Source: Paenibacillus lignilyticus (GTDB taxonomy: Bacteria > Bacillota > Bacilli > Paenibacillales > Paenibacillaceae). Taken from it: 40,797 nucleotides of DNA. The notes beneath the pieces were generated by a model. The model saw nothing but the letters and a program-made list of their open reading frames with translations. It ran no database searches and was not told the origin of the DNA. The position numbers and the translations under genes were made by a program. Every line of letters starts with the position of its first letter. Position 1 is the stretch's first letter. This document shows positions 9,111-17,829 of the stretch, one piece after another. The stretch spans positions 1-40,797 of the forward strand of contig NZ_JAGKSP010000029.1 in the NCBI RefSeq assembly GCF_017942085.1, read 5' to 3'.

Positions 9111-9182
9111 AACTGCGCCGTCCTAAACACACCAAGCTCTTCCCGATTGCCGGGCCTTGTTGTGTCTGGCGGCGGCGCAGTT
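9111..9182 (-). other. Long stem-loop between urtA and urtB
   Basis: Outer arms AACTGCGCCG and CGGCGCAGTT are perfectly complementary. An inner pair ACACAACAAG with CTTGGTGTGT matches with one wobble, and a CCCG/CGGG tip closes it. No T-run follows, so it is not a standard terminator. It more likely protects the urtA 3' end after processing or partly attenuates urtBCDE, giving excess binding protein. Confidence 0.7.
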
Positions 9183-9209
9183 CGCGTTAAATACCGGACT
9201 ATTGAATTG

Positions 9210-10457
9210 TTATTTGCTTTCGCTCAAGCTGGCAGCCCATGAGTAGCCTTTGAGATAAGGGTCTGGCTTAACCGGCTCGCCGGAGTTCCACACTTCCTTG
9301 AACTGTCCGTCCGTTTGAACTTCACCGATCCGCACCGTTTTGTACAGATGCTGTGTTTCGCCGTCGATTTTCACTTTGCCCTCCGGCGCATCCCACTCCA
9401 GCTCTTTGGCAGCTTCTTTCACTTTCTCTACATCCGTGGAGCCTGCTTTCTCAACAGCTGCCGCCCAGAGGTAAACCGCATCATAGCCTGCTTCGATTGG
9501 ATCGGCCGTAACTCGGTCTTCGCCGTATTTTTTCTTATAGTTTTCAACGAAGGTTTTGTTCGCCGGGGTGTCTGTTGTTTGATAGTAGTTCCAAGCGGCA
9601 TATGTACCGGCCAGTACATCGACGCCAATACCGCGAATTTCTTCTTCAGCTACGGATACCGATAAGGTCGTCAGGTCTTTCGAGGAGATGCCTGCATCCT
9701 TCAATTGTTTGAAGAACGCTACGTTACTGTCGCCGTTAAGTGTATTGAACACCACATCCGGCTTCGCTTCTTTGATTTTCGCAATTACGGTTGCATAGTC
9801 GGTATGTCCAAGAGGGGTGTATTCTTCGCCGGCGAGCTCGCCGCCTTCAACTTTCAGCTGTTCTTTGATGATTTTGTTAGCGGTGCGCGGGAATACGTAG
9901 TCAGAGCCAAGGAGGAAGAATTTCTTGCCGTGGTTTTCAAGCAGCCAAGTAACGGCCGGAACGATTTGTTGGTTTGTCGTTGCGCCGGTGTACATGATGT
10001 TCGGGGATTGTTCCAAGCCTTCATATTGAACCGGATACCAGAGTAAGCCTTTCAGCTCTTCGAACACCGGAAGCATCGCTTTACGGCTGGAAGACGTCCA
10101 TCCGCCAAATACAGTCGCAACCTCATCCTCCGAAATCAGCTTCCGCGCTTTCTCCGCGAATGTCGGCCAGTCGGACGCGCCGTCTTCGACGACCGGAACG
10201 ATTTTCTTCCCTAATACACCGCCTTTAGCGTTGATTTCGTCAATCGCCATCATTTCCGAATCTTTAACCGATACTTCGCTGATGGCCATGGTGCCGCTAA
10301 GAGAATGAAGAATGCCGACTTTGATTTCGCTTGCACTGTCGCCAGACCCGGCTGCAATCGTCGATGCGGCCTTATTGTCGTTCTTACTGCAGCCTGCCAG
10401 CACCAAGCAACAGGCAAACAGGATGAAAACCCCACTTTTCCATACGTTCTTCCTCAT
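9210..10457 (-). CDS. urtA: Urea ABC transporter substrate-binding lipoprotein UrtA
   Basis: A 415-residue lipoprotein: signal peptide MRKNVWKSGVFILFACCLVL then lipobox LAGC. The mature protein is a type I periplasmic-binding fold of the amide/urea family. GGWTSSSRKAMLPVFEEL followed by LLWYPVQYEG and YTGATTNQQ are the signature of UrtA rather than of LivJ. It captures urea outside the membrane and passes it to UrtBC. First gene of the urt operon, behind a consensus SigA promoter whose -35 is overlapped by a perfect TnrA/GlnR box. No urease genes lie in the window, so the nitrogen-releasing step must be elsewhere. Confidence 0.93.
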   Translation of the reverse strand: MRKNVWKSGVFILFACCLVLAGCSKNDNKAASTIAAGSGDSASEIKVGILHSLSGTMAISEVSVKDSEMMAIDEINAKGGVLGKKIVPVVEDGASDWPTFAEKARKLISEDEVATVFGGWTSSSRKAMLPVFEELKGLLWYPVQYEGLEQSPNIMYTGATTNQQIVPAVTWLLENHGKKFFLLGSDYVFPRTANKIIKEQLKVEGGELAGEEYTPLGHTDYATVIAKIKEAKPDVVFNTLNGDSNVAFFKQLKDAGISSKDLTTLSVSVAEEEIRGIGVDVLAGTYAAWNYYQTTDTPANKTFVENYKKKYGEDRVTADPIEAGYDAVYLWAAAVEKAGSTDVEKVKEAAKELEWDAPEGKVKIDGETQHLYKTVRIGEVQTDGQFKEVWNSGEPVKPDPYLKGYSWAASLSESK

Positions 10458-10492
10458 TCTCCCACTCCCTATCCAATTTTTATCTCTATTCC

Positions 10493-10526
10493 GAACGTTC
10501 TACTGGATTAAGTTACCATCGTTCGT
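10493..10526 (-). repeat. Inverted repeat at the start of the urtA leader
   Basis: CGAACG at one end and CGTTCG at the other flank about 22 nt just downstream of the predicted urtA start site. A 5' hairpin that stabilises the mRNA is possible; the stem is only 6 bp, so this is weak. Confidence 0.35.
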
Positions 10527-10532
10527 GGTTTC

Positions 10533-10562
10533 ATTATAAGATTAGCCCAAGTTTGATGTCAA
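10533..10562 (-). promoter_or_regulatory. SigA promoter of urtABCDE
   Basis: Minus-strand -35 TTGACA (10557-10562) and -10 TATAAT (10533-10538) are both perfect, with an 18-bp spacer. Confidence 0.85.
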
Positions 10563-10573
10563 CAAAGATTACA
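10557..10573. promoter_or_regulatory. TnrA/GlnR-type nitrogen box overlapping the urtA -35
   Basis: TGTCA-N7-TTACA fits TGTNA-N7-TNACA at every defined base. It covers the -35 hexamer, with its centre about 39 bp upstream of the start, a position that suits repression by GlnR in nitrogen excess better than activation. Confidence 0.75.
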
Positions 10574-10849
10574 TAAATGATGGAAATATTAATATGGTAC
10601 CGTATACATAATGGAAACGATCGACTTTATGTTATATTTACTCACTTATATGATTGAAAAATTCAAAATAGGTAGTTTATATCGCCAAATACGTTACATA
10701 TAGGTAACATATTGATGCCGACTTGTCCACAATCAAAAACGGCACAGGGTTTGCCCTGCTATTACCGATCACCTCTCACGCAGCTAACCGTTCGCATATC
10801 GTATGTCGCATCCTCATGCCTAGTTTTCGAGTGATACTCCCACGTGCAT

Positions 10850-11219
10850 CGAATTCACGCCCGCTCCCCGCCCCTTCAACCTTCTGCGAATTCACGCGAC
10901 GCTCCCGCCCTGATTCAATCTACTAACCATCTACGGCGATTTAGCACCTCGTTCCTCCCCTTCCACCTGGCTTGCCACTTGGGACGAGCACGCCCGTTGC
11001 TCCCGCTCCTTGTCAACCTACCATTCCACCTGCTGCGATATAGCGCTCCGCCCACCTCTTCAACCCACTTGCCACATGCAGCTAACACGCACCGCTCCTG
11101 CTCGCTCCCGCGCCTTCAACCTTCTACGATCTCACGCTCTCTACCCTTCAATCCGCATGCCACGTTTGGCGATTTCACGCCCCACTCCCTTCAACACGCT
11201 TACCACCACCTTCCGCGAA
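10850..11219. repeat. Degenerate tandem repeat array, gene-free
   Basis: About eight diverged units begin with TTCAACC-like strings at 10875, 10914, 10961, 11013, 11059, 11115, 11147 and 11190. Most run through a GCCAC element, a GCGATTTCACGC-like element and a C-rich CTCCC tail. Unit length varies from 32 to 56 bp. The plus strand is strongly pyrimidine-rich and has no credible gene. The stretch 10574-10850 before it is AT-rich upstream DNA with nothing recognised. Confidence 0.6.
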
Positions 11220-11460
11220 ATTCTAACGAATCGTAGGAGTCTTATTTGGGCCAATTTCGCGGCTTAGTAATTCTAACGAATCGTAGGAGTCTTATTTGAG
11301 CGAAATGAGCTCTCTACTCCCTCAAAACCATCAAATAAGACCTCCACGATTCGTTAGAATTTTTCAGGTGCTATTTTCGCACAAATAAGCCCTGTACGAT
11401 TCGTTAGCGCATTTCGCAACTCGCATCCCGCGTGTACGGTTCGTTTGCGCGCCTTCTGCT
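11213..11460. repeat. Cluster of about 29-bp direct and inverted repeats
   Basis: The unit ATTCTAACGAATCGTAGGAG plus TCTTATTTG occurs identically at 11220-11248 and 11270-11298, exactly 50 bp apart. Inverted diverged copies lie at about 11332-11360 and 11382-11410, and a shorter one near 11431-11450. The first copy is framed by a perfect 10-bp inverted repeat CCGCGAAATT (11213-11222) and AATTTCGCGG (11253-11262). Confidence 0.75.
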
Positions 11461-11586
11461 ACCCGCATCCCGCGTGCGGATTCAGTCATACCCGATGTCC
11501 GCAACATCGGCTGGTTAGCAAAGGTTACAGTAGCAACCCGTGCCCGCCCGCGTTTCCCGTCCTCCCTACTCCCGAGTCATCCGCAA

Positions 11587-11627
11587 ACAAAAAAAGCCGG
11601 ACGGGCACCATGTGCCCATCCGACTTT
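11587..11627 (-). terminator. Terminator of the lactonase gene
   Basis: Minus-strand stem AAGTCGGATGGGCAC pairs with GTGCCCGTCCGGCTT, followed by a T-run. It ends about 15 nt past the lactonase stop. Confidence 0.9.
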
Positions 11628-11640
11628 ACGCCGCCACTAT

Positions 11641-12690
11641 CTATGCAAAAGAAATACAAACCGGCTTGCTCGTCGCAATGACGTTACCCGTAGGCGTCAG
11701 CCCGCCCGTCGCTTCATCGATTCGGAAGGTCACGATGTTATCCGAATCTTGGTTAGCCGCCAGCAGGTACTGTCCGTCCGGCGAAATCGCAAAGTTTCGC
11801 GGTGTTCTGCCGCCGCTCGGCGTAATCTCGACAAGTTCCAGCTTCCCATCGGCAACGATGCGATATACGGCAATACTATCATGCCCTCTGTTGGAGGCAT
11901 ACAGGAAACGGCCATCAGCCGTTACATGAATGTCGGCACATGTCGTCGCTCCGTCGTATCCTTCCGGCAGCGTGGATATGATTTGCTTCAACGTCAATTG
12001 AGACTGCTCCGCCTCATAGTTGTACACGCCTACTGTACTGTCCAGTTCATTGATAACATACAGTACCGGTGACTGCGGGTGGAATGCCATATGACGAGGA
12101 CCCGCGCCGGCCGGCATCGCCGTTTCGTTTCGTATAATCAGCTTCTGCGCCGCATGGTCGATTTCATAATGGACGATTTGATCAATACCGAGGTCGGCAA
12201 TCAGCACATAACGGTTGGCCGGATCAATAATGGAGGAATGCGGATGCGGCGCCTCTTGGCGATCCTTCCGCGGCCCGCTTCCCTCATGAGCAGCGAAATC
12301 CGCCTGAACGAGAGCCCCGTCCTCACTTTCGATGCCGTAGACAGCCAAATTGCCTCCCGTATAGTTCGTCACCACAAGCAGCTTTCCCGTGGCATCGAAT
12401 TCAATATGGCAAGGTGAACCGCCTTGCGTGGTTACTTCATTAATAGCTTTCAGTTCCCCGTTATCGGCATGGATTGCAAAGCTGTGAATGCTGCCCGGCT
12501 CTGCCCCCGTCTCACTGACCACATAAAGTCTTGTGCCTGCTTCATTGCTTCTAAGAAAAGATGGATTATAAATGCCCGCTTGACCGGAAAGCCGAGTAAT
12601 TGCGCCGTCCTCCGTATGCAAGACCATGCCCGTGATGCCTTCTTGCTCTTTCGCTGAATAAGATCCCACAAAAAATAGCTGCTGTCCCAT
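11641..12690 (-). CDS. pgl: YkgB-type lactonase, seven-bladed beta-propeller (6-phosphogluconolactonase family)
   Basis: A 349-residue cytosolic protein of the lactonase beta-propeller family, equal in length to B. subtilis YkgB. Blade motifs recur, such as GTRLYVVSE, GKLLVVTNY and GRFLYASNRGHDSIAVY, and a PHPHSS segment sits near the centre. Family members hydrolyse 6-phosphogluconolactone in the oxidative pentose phosphate pathway, but related propellers act on other lactones, so the substrate is an inference. An in-frame ATG five codons upstream lies in the ribosome site. The chosen ATG has GGGAGG at a 7-nt spacer. It stands alone between two terminators. Confidence 0.85.
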   Translation of the reverse strand: MGQQLFFVGSYSAKEQEGITGMVLHTEDGAITRLSGQAGIYNPSFLRSNEAGTRLYVVSETGAEPGSIHSFAIHADNGELKAINEVTTQGGSPCHIEFDATGKLLVVTNYTGGNLAVYGIESEDGALVQADFAAHEGSGPRKDRQEAPHPHSSIIDPANRYVLIADLGIDQIVHYEIDHAAQKLIIRNETAMPAGAGPRHMAFHPQSPVLYVINELDSTVGVYNYEAEQSQLTLKQIISTLPEGYDGATTCADIHVTADGRFLYASNRGHDSIAVYRIVADGKLELVEITPSGGRTPRNFAISPDGQYLLAANQDSDNIVTFRIDEATGGLTPTGNVIATSKPVCISFA

Positions 12691-12721
12691 TGAAACGCCT
12701 CCCATTTTTCGCTGATATGTT

Positions 12722-12755
12722 CAAAACAAGCCCAGCCATGGGGCTGAGCTTGTTG
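12722..12755 (-). terminator. Terminator after the PrsA-like gene
   Basis: Minus-strand stem AACAAGCTCAGCC pairs with GGCTGGGCTTGTT (one G-U pair) and is followed by a short T-run. Confidence 0.75.
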
Positions 12756-12764
12756 TGTTGCTTC

Positions 12765-13859
12765 TTACTTCTTATCGTTAGTTGCTTTATCGTCAGTCGC
12801 TTTATCGTTATTTGCTTTATCCGCGTTGTCCGTTTTGGAATCATCCGCTTTGGAATCATCTGCAGCAGGCGTTTCCGCTTTAGGCAGGTCGATCTTCGTA
12901 ATCATCTTCGGAAGCTCGTCCGTCATGAATTTATTCAGGTTTGCCGAGGCAACCGCTTGCTTCAGCAGTGTTTTGTCTTCCGCGGTTAATTTATCGAATG
13001 CCGTAGGCGTGCGTTTCTCAACCTTCATGACGTGGTAACCGAATTGGGATTTAACCGGTTCGCCGACTTTGCCGATTTCTTGCTTGTTGGCAGCGTCTTT
13101 AAATTCCGCAACCCAACCTTTTGCTTGCTGATCTTCGTACAGACCGCCGTTATCCTTGGAGCCCGTATCGTCGGAGTATTGTTTCGCAAGTGCTTTCCAG
13201 TCGCCGCCTGCATCCAACTTCGCTTTTACTTCTTTAGCGATTTTTAGCGCTTCTTCGTCTTTACGCTTCTCGGCACCTGTTGTAGGATCTACCGTGCCGA
13301 TCAGAATGTGGCGAACGCTGATCATATTGTAATCGTCTTTTGTCGTATCGTATTCTTTCTTCACTTGATCGTCAGTCACTTTCTTCTCTTGATCCTTCAT
13401 GATGGAAGAGATCATGGAGTAGAAGTATTTAATATCGTTCTCAGTCAAACCGGCGTCATCGGCTTTCTTCTTGATTTCCGGCGTGCCGTCGATTTGCTGC
13501 TTCATTTGCGTATAGAAATTGTCGACTTCTTTCTTCGTTGCATCATCTTGCTTAACGTCGCCTAAACGCTTGTACAACACTTTGTAGCCGATATATTCAC
13601 GCAGAAATTGTTCCTGCAGCTGTGGAATGCTGAGATACATCTCCGTTTGAGGCTGTACGATGCCAAAGAATGTCGAGTACTTCTTGAATTCCTTATCGGT
13701 TACCGTGCCGTCTGTGTACGTAGCGATCGTCTTGCCTTCGCCCGTCCCCGGAGCCGCGCCCTCCTCTTTCTTCTTGCCGCAGCCTGCTGCCAATACAACA
13801 ACCAGCACAGCAGCCAGCGCGAGCAGAGTCGCTTTTCTCCAATAGTTAGTGCGTAACAT
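12765..13859 (-). CDS. PrsA-type peptidyl-prolyl isomerase lipoprotein (SurA/parvulin)
   Basis: A 364-residue lipoprotein: signal peptide to about residue 26 with lipobox AAGC, then a chaperone-like N-terminal region. A parvulin domain spans about residues 180-285 (VRHILIG, then YSDDTGSKDNGGLY and FGYHVMKVE). It assists folding of exported proteins on the outer face of the membrane. The last 40 residues are a charged low-complexity tail built from repeated DDSK, NDKA and DDKA units. The start overlaps the end of mfd by 14 nt, so it is translated as part of that operon. B. subtilis has no such gene between mfd and spoVT. Confidence 0.88.
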   Translation of the reverse strand: MLRTNYWRKATLLALAAVLVVVLAAGCGKKKEEGAAPGTGEGKTIATYTDGTVTDKEFKKYSTFFGIVQPQTEMYLSIPQLQEQFLREYIGYKVLYKRLGDVKQDDATKKEVDNFYTQMKQQIDGTPEIKKKADDAGLTENDIKYFYSMISSIMKDQEKKVTDDQVKKEYDTTKDDYNMISVRHILIGTVDPTTGAEKRKDEEALKIAKEVKAKLDAGGDWKALAKQYSDDTGSKDNGGLYEDQQAKGWVAEFKDAANKQEIGKVGEPVKSQFGYHVMKVEKRTPTAFDKLTAEDKTLLKQAVASANLNKFMTDELPKMITKIDLPKAETPAADDSKADDSKTDNADKANNDKATDDKATNDKK

Positions 13860-16800
13860 TCTGTAGTTCCCCTTTCGATTGAATGGTGTCTTTATAGTGC
13901 ATCAAAAAACGTTCCAGCAGCTCAAGCTTCTGCTCCACCGACAACCCTTTGCCCCTTAATTGCATAAGCGGATAAGGCTCTTGTCCGGTCGAACGCTTGA
14001 ACCGGTTTTCCAGCTGCAGGCATAACATGTCAACCTTCTTCGTGTCGAACCGCTGCTTCTCACGTTCCGCGAAACGCAAGGCGATATCCTCGCCTTTTCC
14101 GCCGATTTGCTCAATGCCGCAGACCGCGCCGTACACCTTCAAACGAGCTACAGAAAGCAGGTTGTCGACCGCTTGAGGCAGATCGCCAAACCGGTCAATC
14201 AGCTCCTCGCGCAAATCTTCCACTTCCTCGAAGGCACGAACCGAGGCCACTTTCTTATAAATCTCTATCTTCTGTATGCTATCGTAAATATAGGAAGACG
14301 GCAAGTAGGCATCGATGCTCATATCAATGATCGTGCTGACTTCTTTGACAGGCTCTTCGACTTCGCCTCCGCCCATGTCCGCTTTGCGCTTCTTAATCTC
14401 ATCGGCCAGCATTTGCGAATACAGATCAAACCCAACAGAGGCAATGAATCCGTGCTGCTCCGCGCCAAGCAGGTTCCCCGCTCCGCGTATCGACAAGTCG
14501 CGCATCGCAATCTTGAATCCGGAGCCGAGCTCCGTAAATTCTTTGATCGACTGCAGACGCTTCTCAGCCACCTCTGTCAGTACCTTATCACGCTGGTAAG
14601 TGAAGTATGCATACGCAATCCGGTTGGAACGACCAACCCTGCCGCGCAGCTGATAAAGCTGGGACAGCCCCATCTTGTCCGCGTCGTGGACGATGAGTGT
14701 ATTCACGTTCGGAATGTCAACGCCTGTCTCGATGATGCTGGTACTGACAAGCACGTCGGATTCCCCATCCAGGAAGTCCAGAATCGTCTTCTCCAGCTCC
14801 TGCTCCGACATTTGGCCATGACCGACCGCCACCCGCGCATCCGGCACAAGCGCATGGATCTGCTCGGCCATCTGGTGGATCCCTTGTACGCGATTATATA
14901 AGTAATACACTTGGCCGCCGCGCGCAAGCTCCCTCTCGATGGACTCCCGTACCAGCGACGGACTGTATTCCACCACGTAGGTTTGAACCGGGAAACGGTT
15001 CTCCGGCGGCGTCTCAATGACGGACAAGTCCCGCACACCGAGCATCGACATATGAAGCGTGCGCGGAATCGGCGTTGCCGTCAGCGTCAACACGTCGACG
15101 TTTGTTTTCAGCCGCTTCAGCTTTTCTTTATGCGATACACCGAAACGCTGCTCCTCATCCACGATAAGCAGTCCCAGGTCTTTGAAAATAATATCTTGCG
15201 AAAGCAGACGGTGCGTGCCGATAACCACATCGACCGTGCCCGCCTTCAACCCTTTCATCGTCGCCGTCTGGTCCTTCTTCGAACGGAATCGGCTCAGCAC
15301 CTGCACATTGAATGGGAATCCCGAGAAACGCTCGCGGAAGGTCTCATAATGCTGCTGGGCCAGAATCGTTGTAGGGACGAGAATTGCAACCTGCTTGCCC
15401 TCAATGGCAGCCTTGAAGGCCGCCCTTACCGCTACCTCGGTTTTGCCGTAGCCGACATCACCGCAAAGCAGGCGATCCATCGGACGAGCGGTTTGCATAT
15501 CCTTCTTGATTTCGGAAATGGCGCGCAGCTGGTCAACCGTCTCATCATACGGGAACATGGCCTCGAAATCCTGTTGATACGAGGTGTCCGTACCGAATGC
15601 GAAACCGGTCGTAGCCTGGCGCTCGGCGTACAGCTTAATGAGCTCGTCGGCAATGTCTTTGACCGACGATTGCGCTTTGCTCTTCACCCGCGTCCACTCG
15701 CTGCCGCCAAGTTTATAGACCTTCGGCTCTTTCTCTTCGGAGCCGACATATTTCTGAATCAAGTCAATCTGTTCAATCGGAACAGACAGCTTGTCGCCGC
15801 CTGCATACAAAATATGCATGTAGTCCTTATGGATACCGGCAATTTCAAGCGTACCGATCCCCATGTACTTGCCAATACCATGATTCTGATGGACGACGTA
15901 ATCGCCGACCTTCAGCTCCGTATAGCTCTTAATCCGCTCCGCATTGTCCATCTTCTTATCGAGGCGGCGCGCCTTACGCTGTTTCTGCGAGAACATCTCG
16001 CCTTCGGTGATCACAATCAAATGAATCGAAGGCAGCTCGAAGCCCGTTTGCAGATTGCCTTCCATGATGACAGGCGGTTCGATGCCATAGTCATGCAGCA
16101 CCCGGCGCATGCGGTCCATCCGCTCCGCGTTCCCGGCCAGCATCATAACCGTGGCGCCTGTTTTGCGCCAACGCTCCATCTCGGCCTTCAGCACGTTCAT
16201 TTGACCGTGGAAGTTCTGCATGGAGCGGCATACCACGTTCAAAATATTTTGCGGCTGCGTATGAGGAATTTGCCTTAAGAAGAGCGAGAGAAACAGCGTT
16301 GGAAACGGACGATGGAACAGCACATCGTCCGAAGGACGCGCAAGGGCAAGCGAAGGCAGCGCTTTGCCATTCGTCAAGAGATGCAGCGCCCACTCCGATT
16401 CATCCCGCTCCAGCTGGCGACCGGTTTCGATCAGCCTTGTCGGCTCGTCATAAATAAGCAGCGTATCCTTAGGTACATAGTCAAATAGCGTATGCCGCTC
16501 CGGATAGAGCAGCGAAATATATTTATAAATTTCCGGAAAATATACATGCTCCCGCAGCTTCTCAAGCTCGGAACCGATCTCCGAACGCAGACGATCCTTC
16601 GCTGTGCGGTCGGTCATCTTCTGCAGCTGCTGCTCCAGCAGCTCCGCGGCATGCTGAGCCGCGTTCTCAAACCTTCTCGCATCGGCCAGAATTTCCTGAC
16701 ATGGCGGTACGGTATACGTCTCCAGCTTCTCAATAGAGCGTTGGTCGGTCGGATCAAAGGAACGGATCGAATCGATTTCGTCGTCGAACCACTCCACCCG

Positions 16801-17376
16801 GTAGGGATGCGCAGATGTAAGCGGGAAGAAGTCGACAATTCCGCCCCTCACGCTCATTTCGCCTTTGCCCTCTACCTTATCGACGCGCACATAGCCAAGC
16901 TCTACCATTTGGCGTAAAAACGCTTCCAACGATAGTGTCTCACCAACACGCAGCTCGATCCGAGCACCGGCCATCACACTGCTTATCGGCAGGAAACGAC
17001 GAACGCCGGAGAACGGCACGACAACAATCCCGCGAAACCCTTGCGACAGTCGGATAAGCACATCCATCCGTTGCGCCAGCGTTTCCGGGCTCGATATCGC
17101 CGCTTCTGCAGCGACTAATTCATTGGCGGGATACAGCAGGACTTCGTTCTCGGACAGGCACTCCACCAGATCCTCCGCGATCTTCTGCGCGGCGAACATG
17201 TTGTGAGTGACCACGAGCATCGGCCTGTCAAACTCCTGCTTCAGTGCAGCGATCATGACCTGCCTCGATGAACCGGCGAGCCCTGATACCAGCTGCTCCT
17301 GCATCCCTTTCTTGATTCCGGATACGATAGATTGAAAATCCGTATCCGCAGCGTAAGCTTCCAGTAATGCTTTCAA
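13846..17376 (-). CDS. mfd: Transcription-repair coupling factor Mfd
   Basis: This is a 1176-residue translocase that removes stalled RNA polymerase at DNA lesions and recruits UvrA. In order it has a UvrB-like N-terminal module, a CarD-type polymerase-binding domain (about residues 485-560, VGDYVVHQNHGIGKYMGIG) and a superfamily 2 motor. The motor carries Walker A CGDVGYGKTE, box DEEQRFG and motif RGRVGRSNRIAYAYF; a TRCF C-terminal domain follows. The frame extends to a GTG at 17415 without a ribosome site. A TTG at 17376 has GAGGTG at a 9-nt spacer and aligns with residue 1 of the B. subtilis protein, so it is chosen. Confidence 0.95.
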   Translation of the reverse strand: MKALLEAYAADTDFQSIVSGIKKGMQEQLVSGLAGSSRQVMIAALKQEFDRPMLVVTHNMFAAQKIAEDLVECLSENEVLLYPANELVAAEAAISSPETLAQRMDVLIRLSQGFRGIVVVPFSGVRRFLPISSVMAGARIELRVGETLSLEAFLRQMVELGYVRVDKVEGKGEMSVRGGIVDFFPLTSAHPYRVEWFDDEIDSIRSFDPTDQRSIEKLETYTVPPCQEILADARRFENAAQHAAELLEQQLQKMTDRTAKDRLRSEIGSELEKLREHVYFPEIYKYISLLYPERHTLFDYVPKDTLLIYDEPTRLIETGRQLERDESEWALHLLTNGKALPSLALARPSDDVLFHRPFPTLFLSLFLRQIPHTQPQNILNVVCRSMQNFHGQMNVLKAEMERWRKTGATVMMLAGNAERMDRMRRVLHDYGIEPPVIMEGNLQTGFELPSIHLIVITEGEMFSQKQRKARRLDKKMDNAERIKSYTELKVGDYVVHQNHGIGKYMGIGTLEIAGIHKDYMHILYAGGDKLSVPIEQIDLIQKYVGSEEKEPKVYKLGGSEWTRVKSKAQSSVKDIADELIKLYAERQATTGFAFGTDTSYQQDFEAMFPYDETVDQLRAISEIKKDMQTARPMDRLLCGDVGYGKTEVAVRAAFKAAIEGKQVAILVPTTILAQQHYETFRERFSGFPFNVQVLSRFRSKKDQTATMKGLKAGTVDVVIGTHRLLSQDIIFKDLGLLIVDEEQRFGVSHKEKLKRLKTNVDVLTLTATPIPRTLHMSMLGVRDLSVIETPPENRFPVQTYVVEYSPSLVRESIERELARGGQVYYLYNRVQGIHQMAEQIHALVPDARVAVGHGQMSEQELEKTILDFLDGESDVLVSTSIIETGVDIPNVNTLIVHDADKMGLSQLYQLRGRVGRSNRIAYAYFTYQRDKVLTEVAEKRLQSIKEFTELGSGFKIAMRDLSIRGAGNLLGAEQHGFIASVGFDLYSQMLADEIKKRKADMGGGEVEEPVKEVSTIIDMSIDAYLPSSYIYDSIQKIEIYKKVASVRAFEEVEDLREELIDRFGDLPQAVDNLLSVARLKVYGAVCGIEQIGGKGEDIALRFAEREKQRFDTKKVDMLCLQLENRFKRSTGQEPYPLMQLRGKGLSVEQKLELLERFLMHYKDTIQSKGELQNVTH

Positions 17377-17488
17377 CGTTAGCGGCACCTCGTTTCTTTC
17401 CACACCAGACAACACTCTAATCTATAAGAAACGGCACCTGCCGTCCTCTAGCAAAGGAGCTTTTCCCATTTTCCATTCGTAATCACTA

Positions 17489-17524
17489 CAAAAAGAAGCC
17501 TCAGCCGTACGCCAAGGCTCTTCA
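17489..17524 (-). terminator. Terminator between fin and mfd
   Basis: Minus-strand imperfect stem with arms GAAGAGCCT and AGGCTTC, followed by five Ts. It may limit readthrough from fin into mfd. Confidence 0.6.
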
Positions 17525-17543
17525 TTCATTTCCTGCTGCCGAC

Positions 17544-17774
17544 TTACTGCAGCGGGTTCGATACAAGCAGCAGCTCCGGGTTGCTGTCGATCGCCTCGCG
17601 GCAATAGTCGCAAACCACGTTAACCGTTACGTCGCCGTTCGGATTATACGCTATTATATCGCTGCGCTCTTCGGGGGTCAAGAAATGGAAACCAAGCTGT
17701 GTTTCTGAAATTTGGGCGTTGTCGATCGACCCAATCTGCGATTTGCAATGCCGGCAAATATAATTTACAGCCAT
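17544..17774 (-). CDS. fin: Anti-sigma-F factor Fin (YabK)
   Basis: A 76-residue zinc-binding protein with two Cys pairs, CRHC near residue 8 and CDYC near residue 55, matching the Fin family in length and layout. Fin is made in the forespore and helps switch sigma factor use from SigF to SigG by binding SigF. AGGAGG at a 7-nt spacer precedes the ATG. Position between pth and mfd is as in B. subtilis. A CATACTG string upstream resembles a forespore -10, but no convincing -35 is seen. Confidence 0.93.
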   Translation of the reverse strand: MAVNYICRHCKSQIGSIDNAQISETQLGFHFLTPEERSDIIAYNPNGDVTVNVVCDYCREAIDSNPELLLVSNPLQ

Positions 17775-17829
17775 ATGTATGCCTCCTGAGTAGTCGTTAT
17801 ACCCTCAGTATGCCCGCATCGACTGAAAT

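Noticed and set aside
10692..10709. GTTAC...GTAAC inverted repeat upstream of urtA as another nitrogen box
   Set aside because: Half-site spacing and last bases do not fit TGTNA-N7-TNACA, and it lies too far from the promoter.
11213..11460. Insertion sequence
   Set aside because: No transposase frame and no clear target duplication; only short repeats are seen.
10723..11681. Several open frames of 67-130 codons in the repeat region
   Set aside because: They follow the pyrimidine-rich tandem repeats, lack ribosome sites, and overlap each other in different frames.
14911..16278. 455-codon plus-strand frame inside mfd
   Set aside because: It is antisense to highly conserved Mfd coding sequence; a by-product of codon use.
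17377..17415. GTG start of mfd at 17415
   Set aside because: No ribosome site. The TTG at 17376 aligns with the known Mfd start and has GAGGTG at proper spacing.
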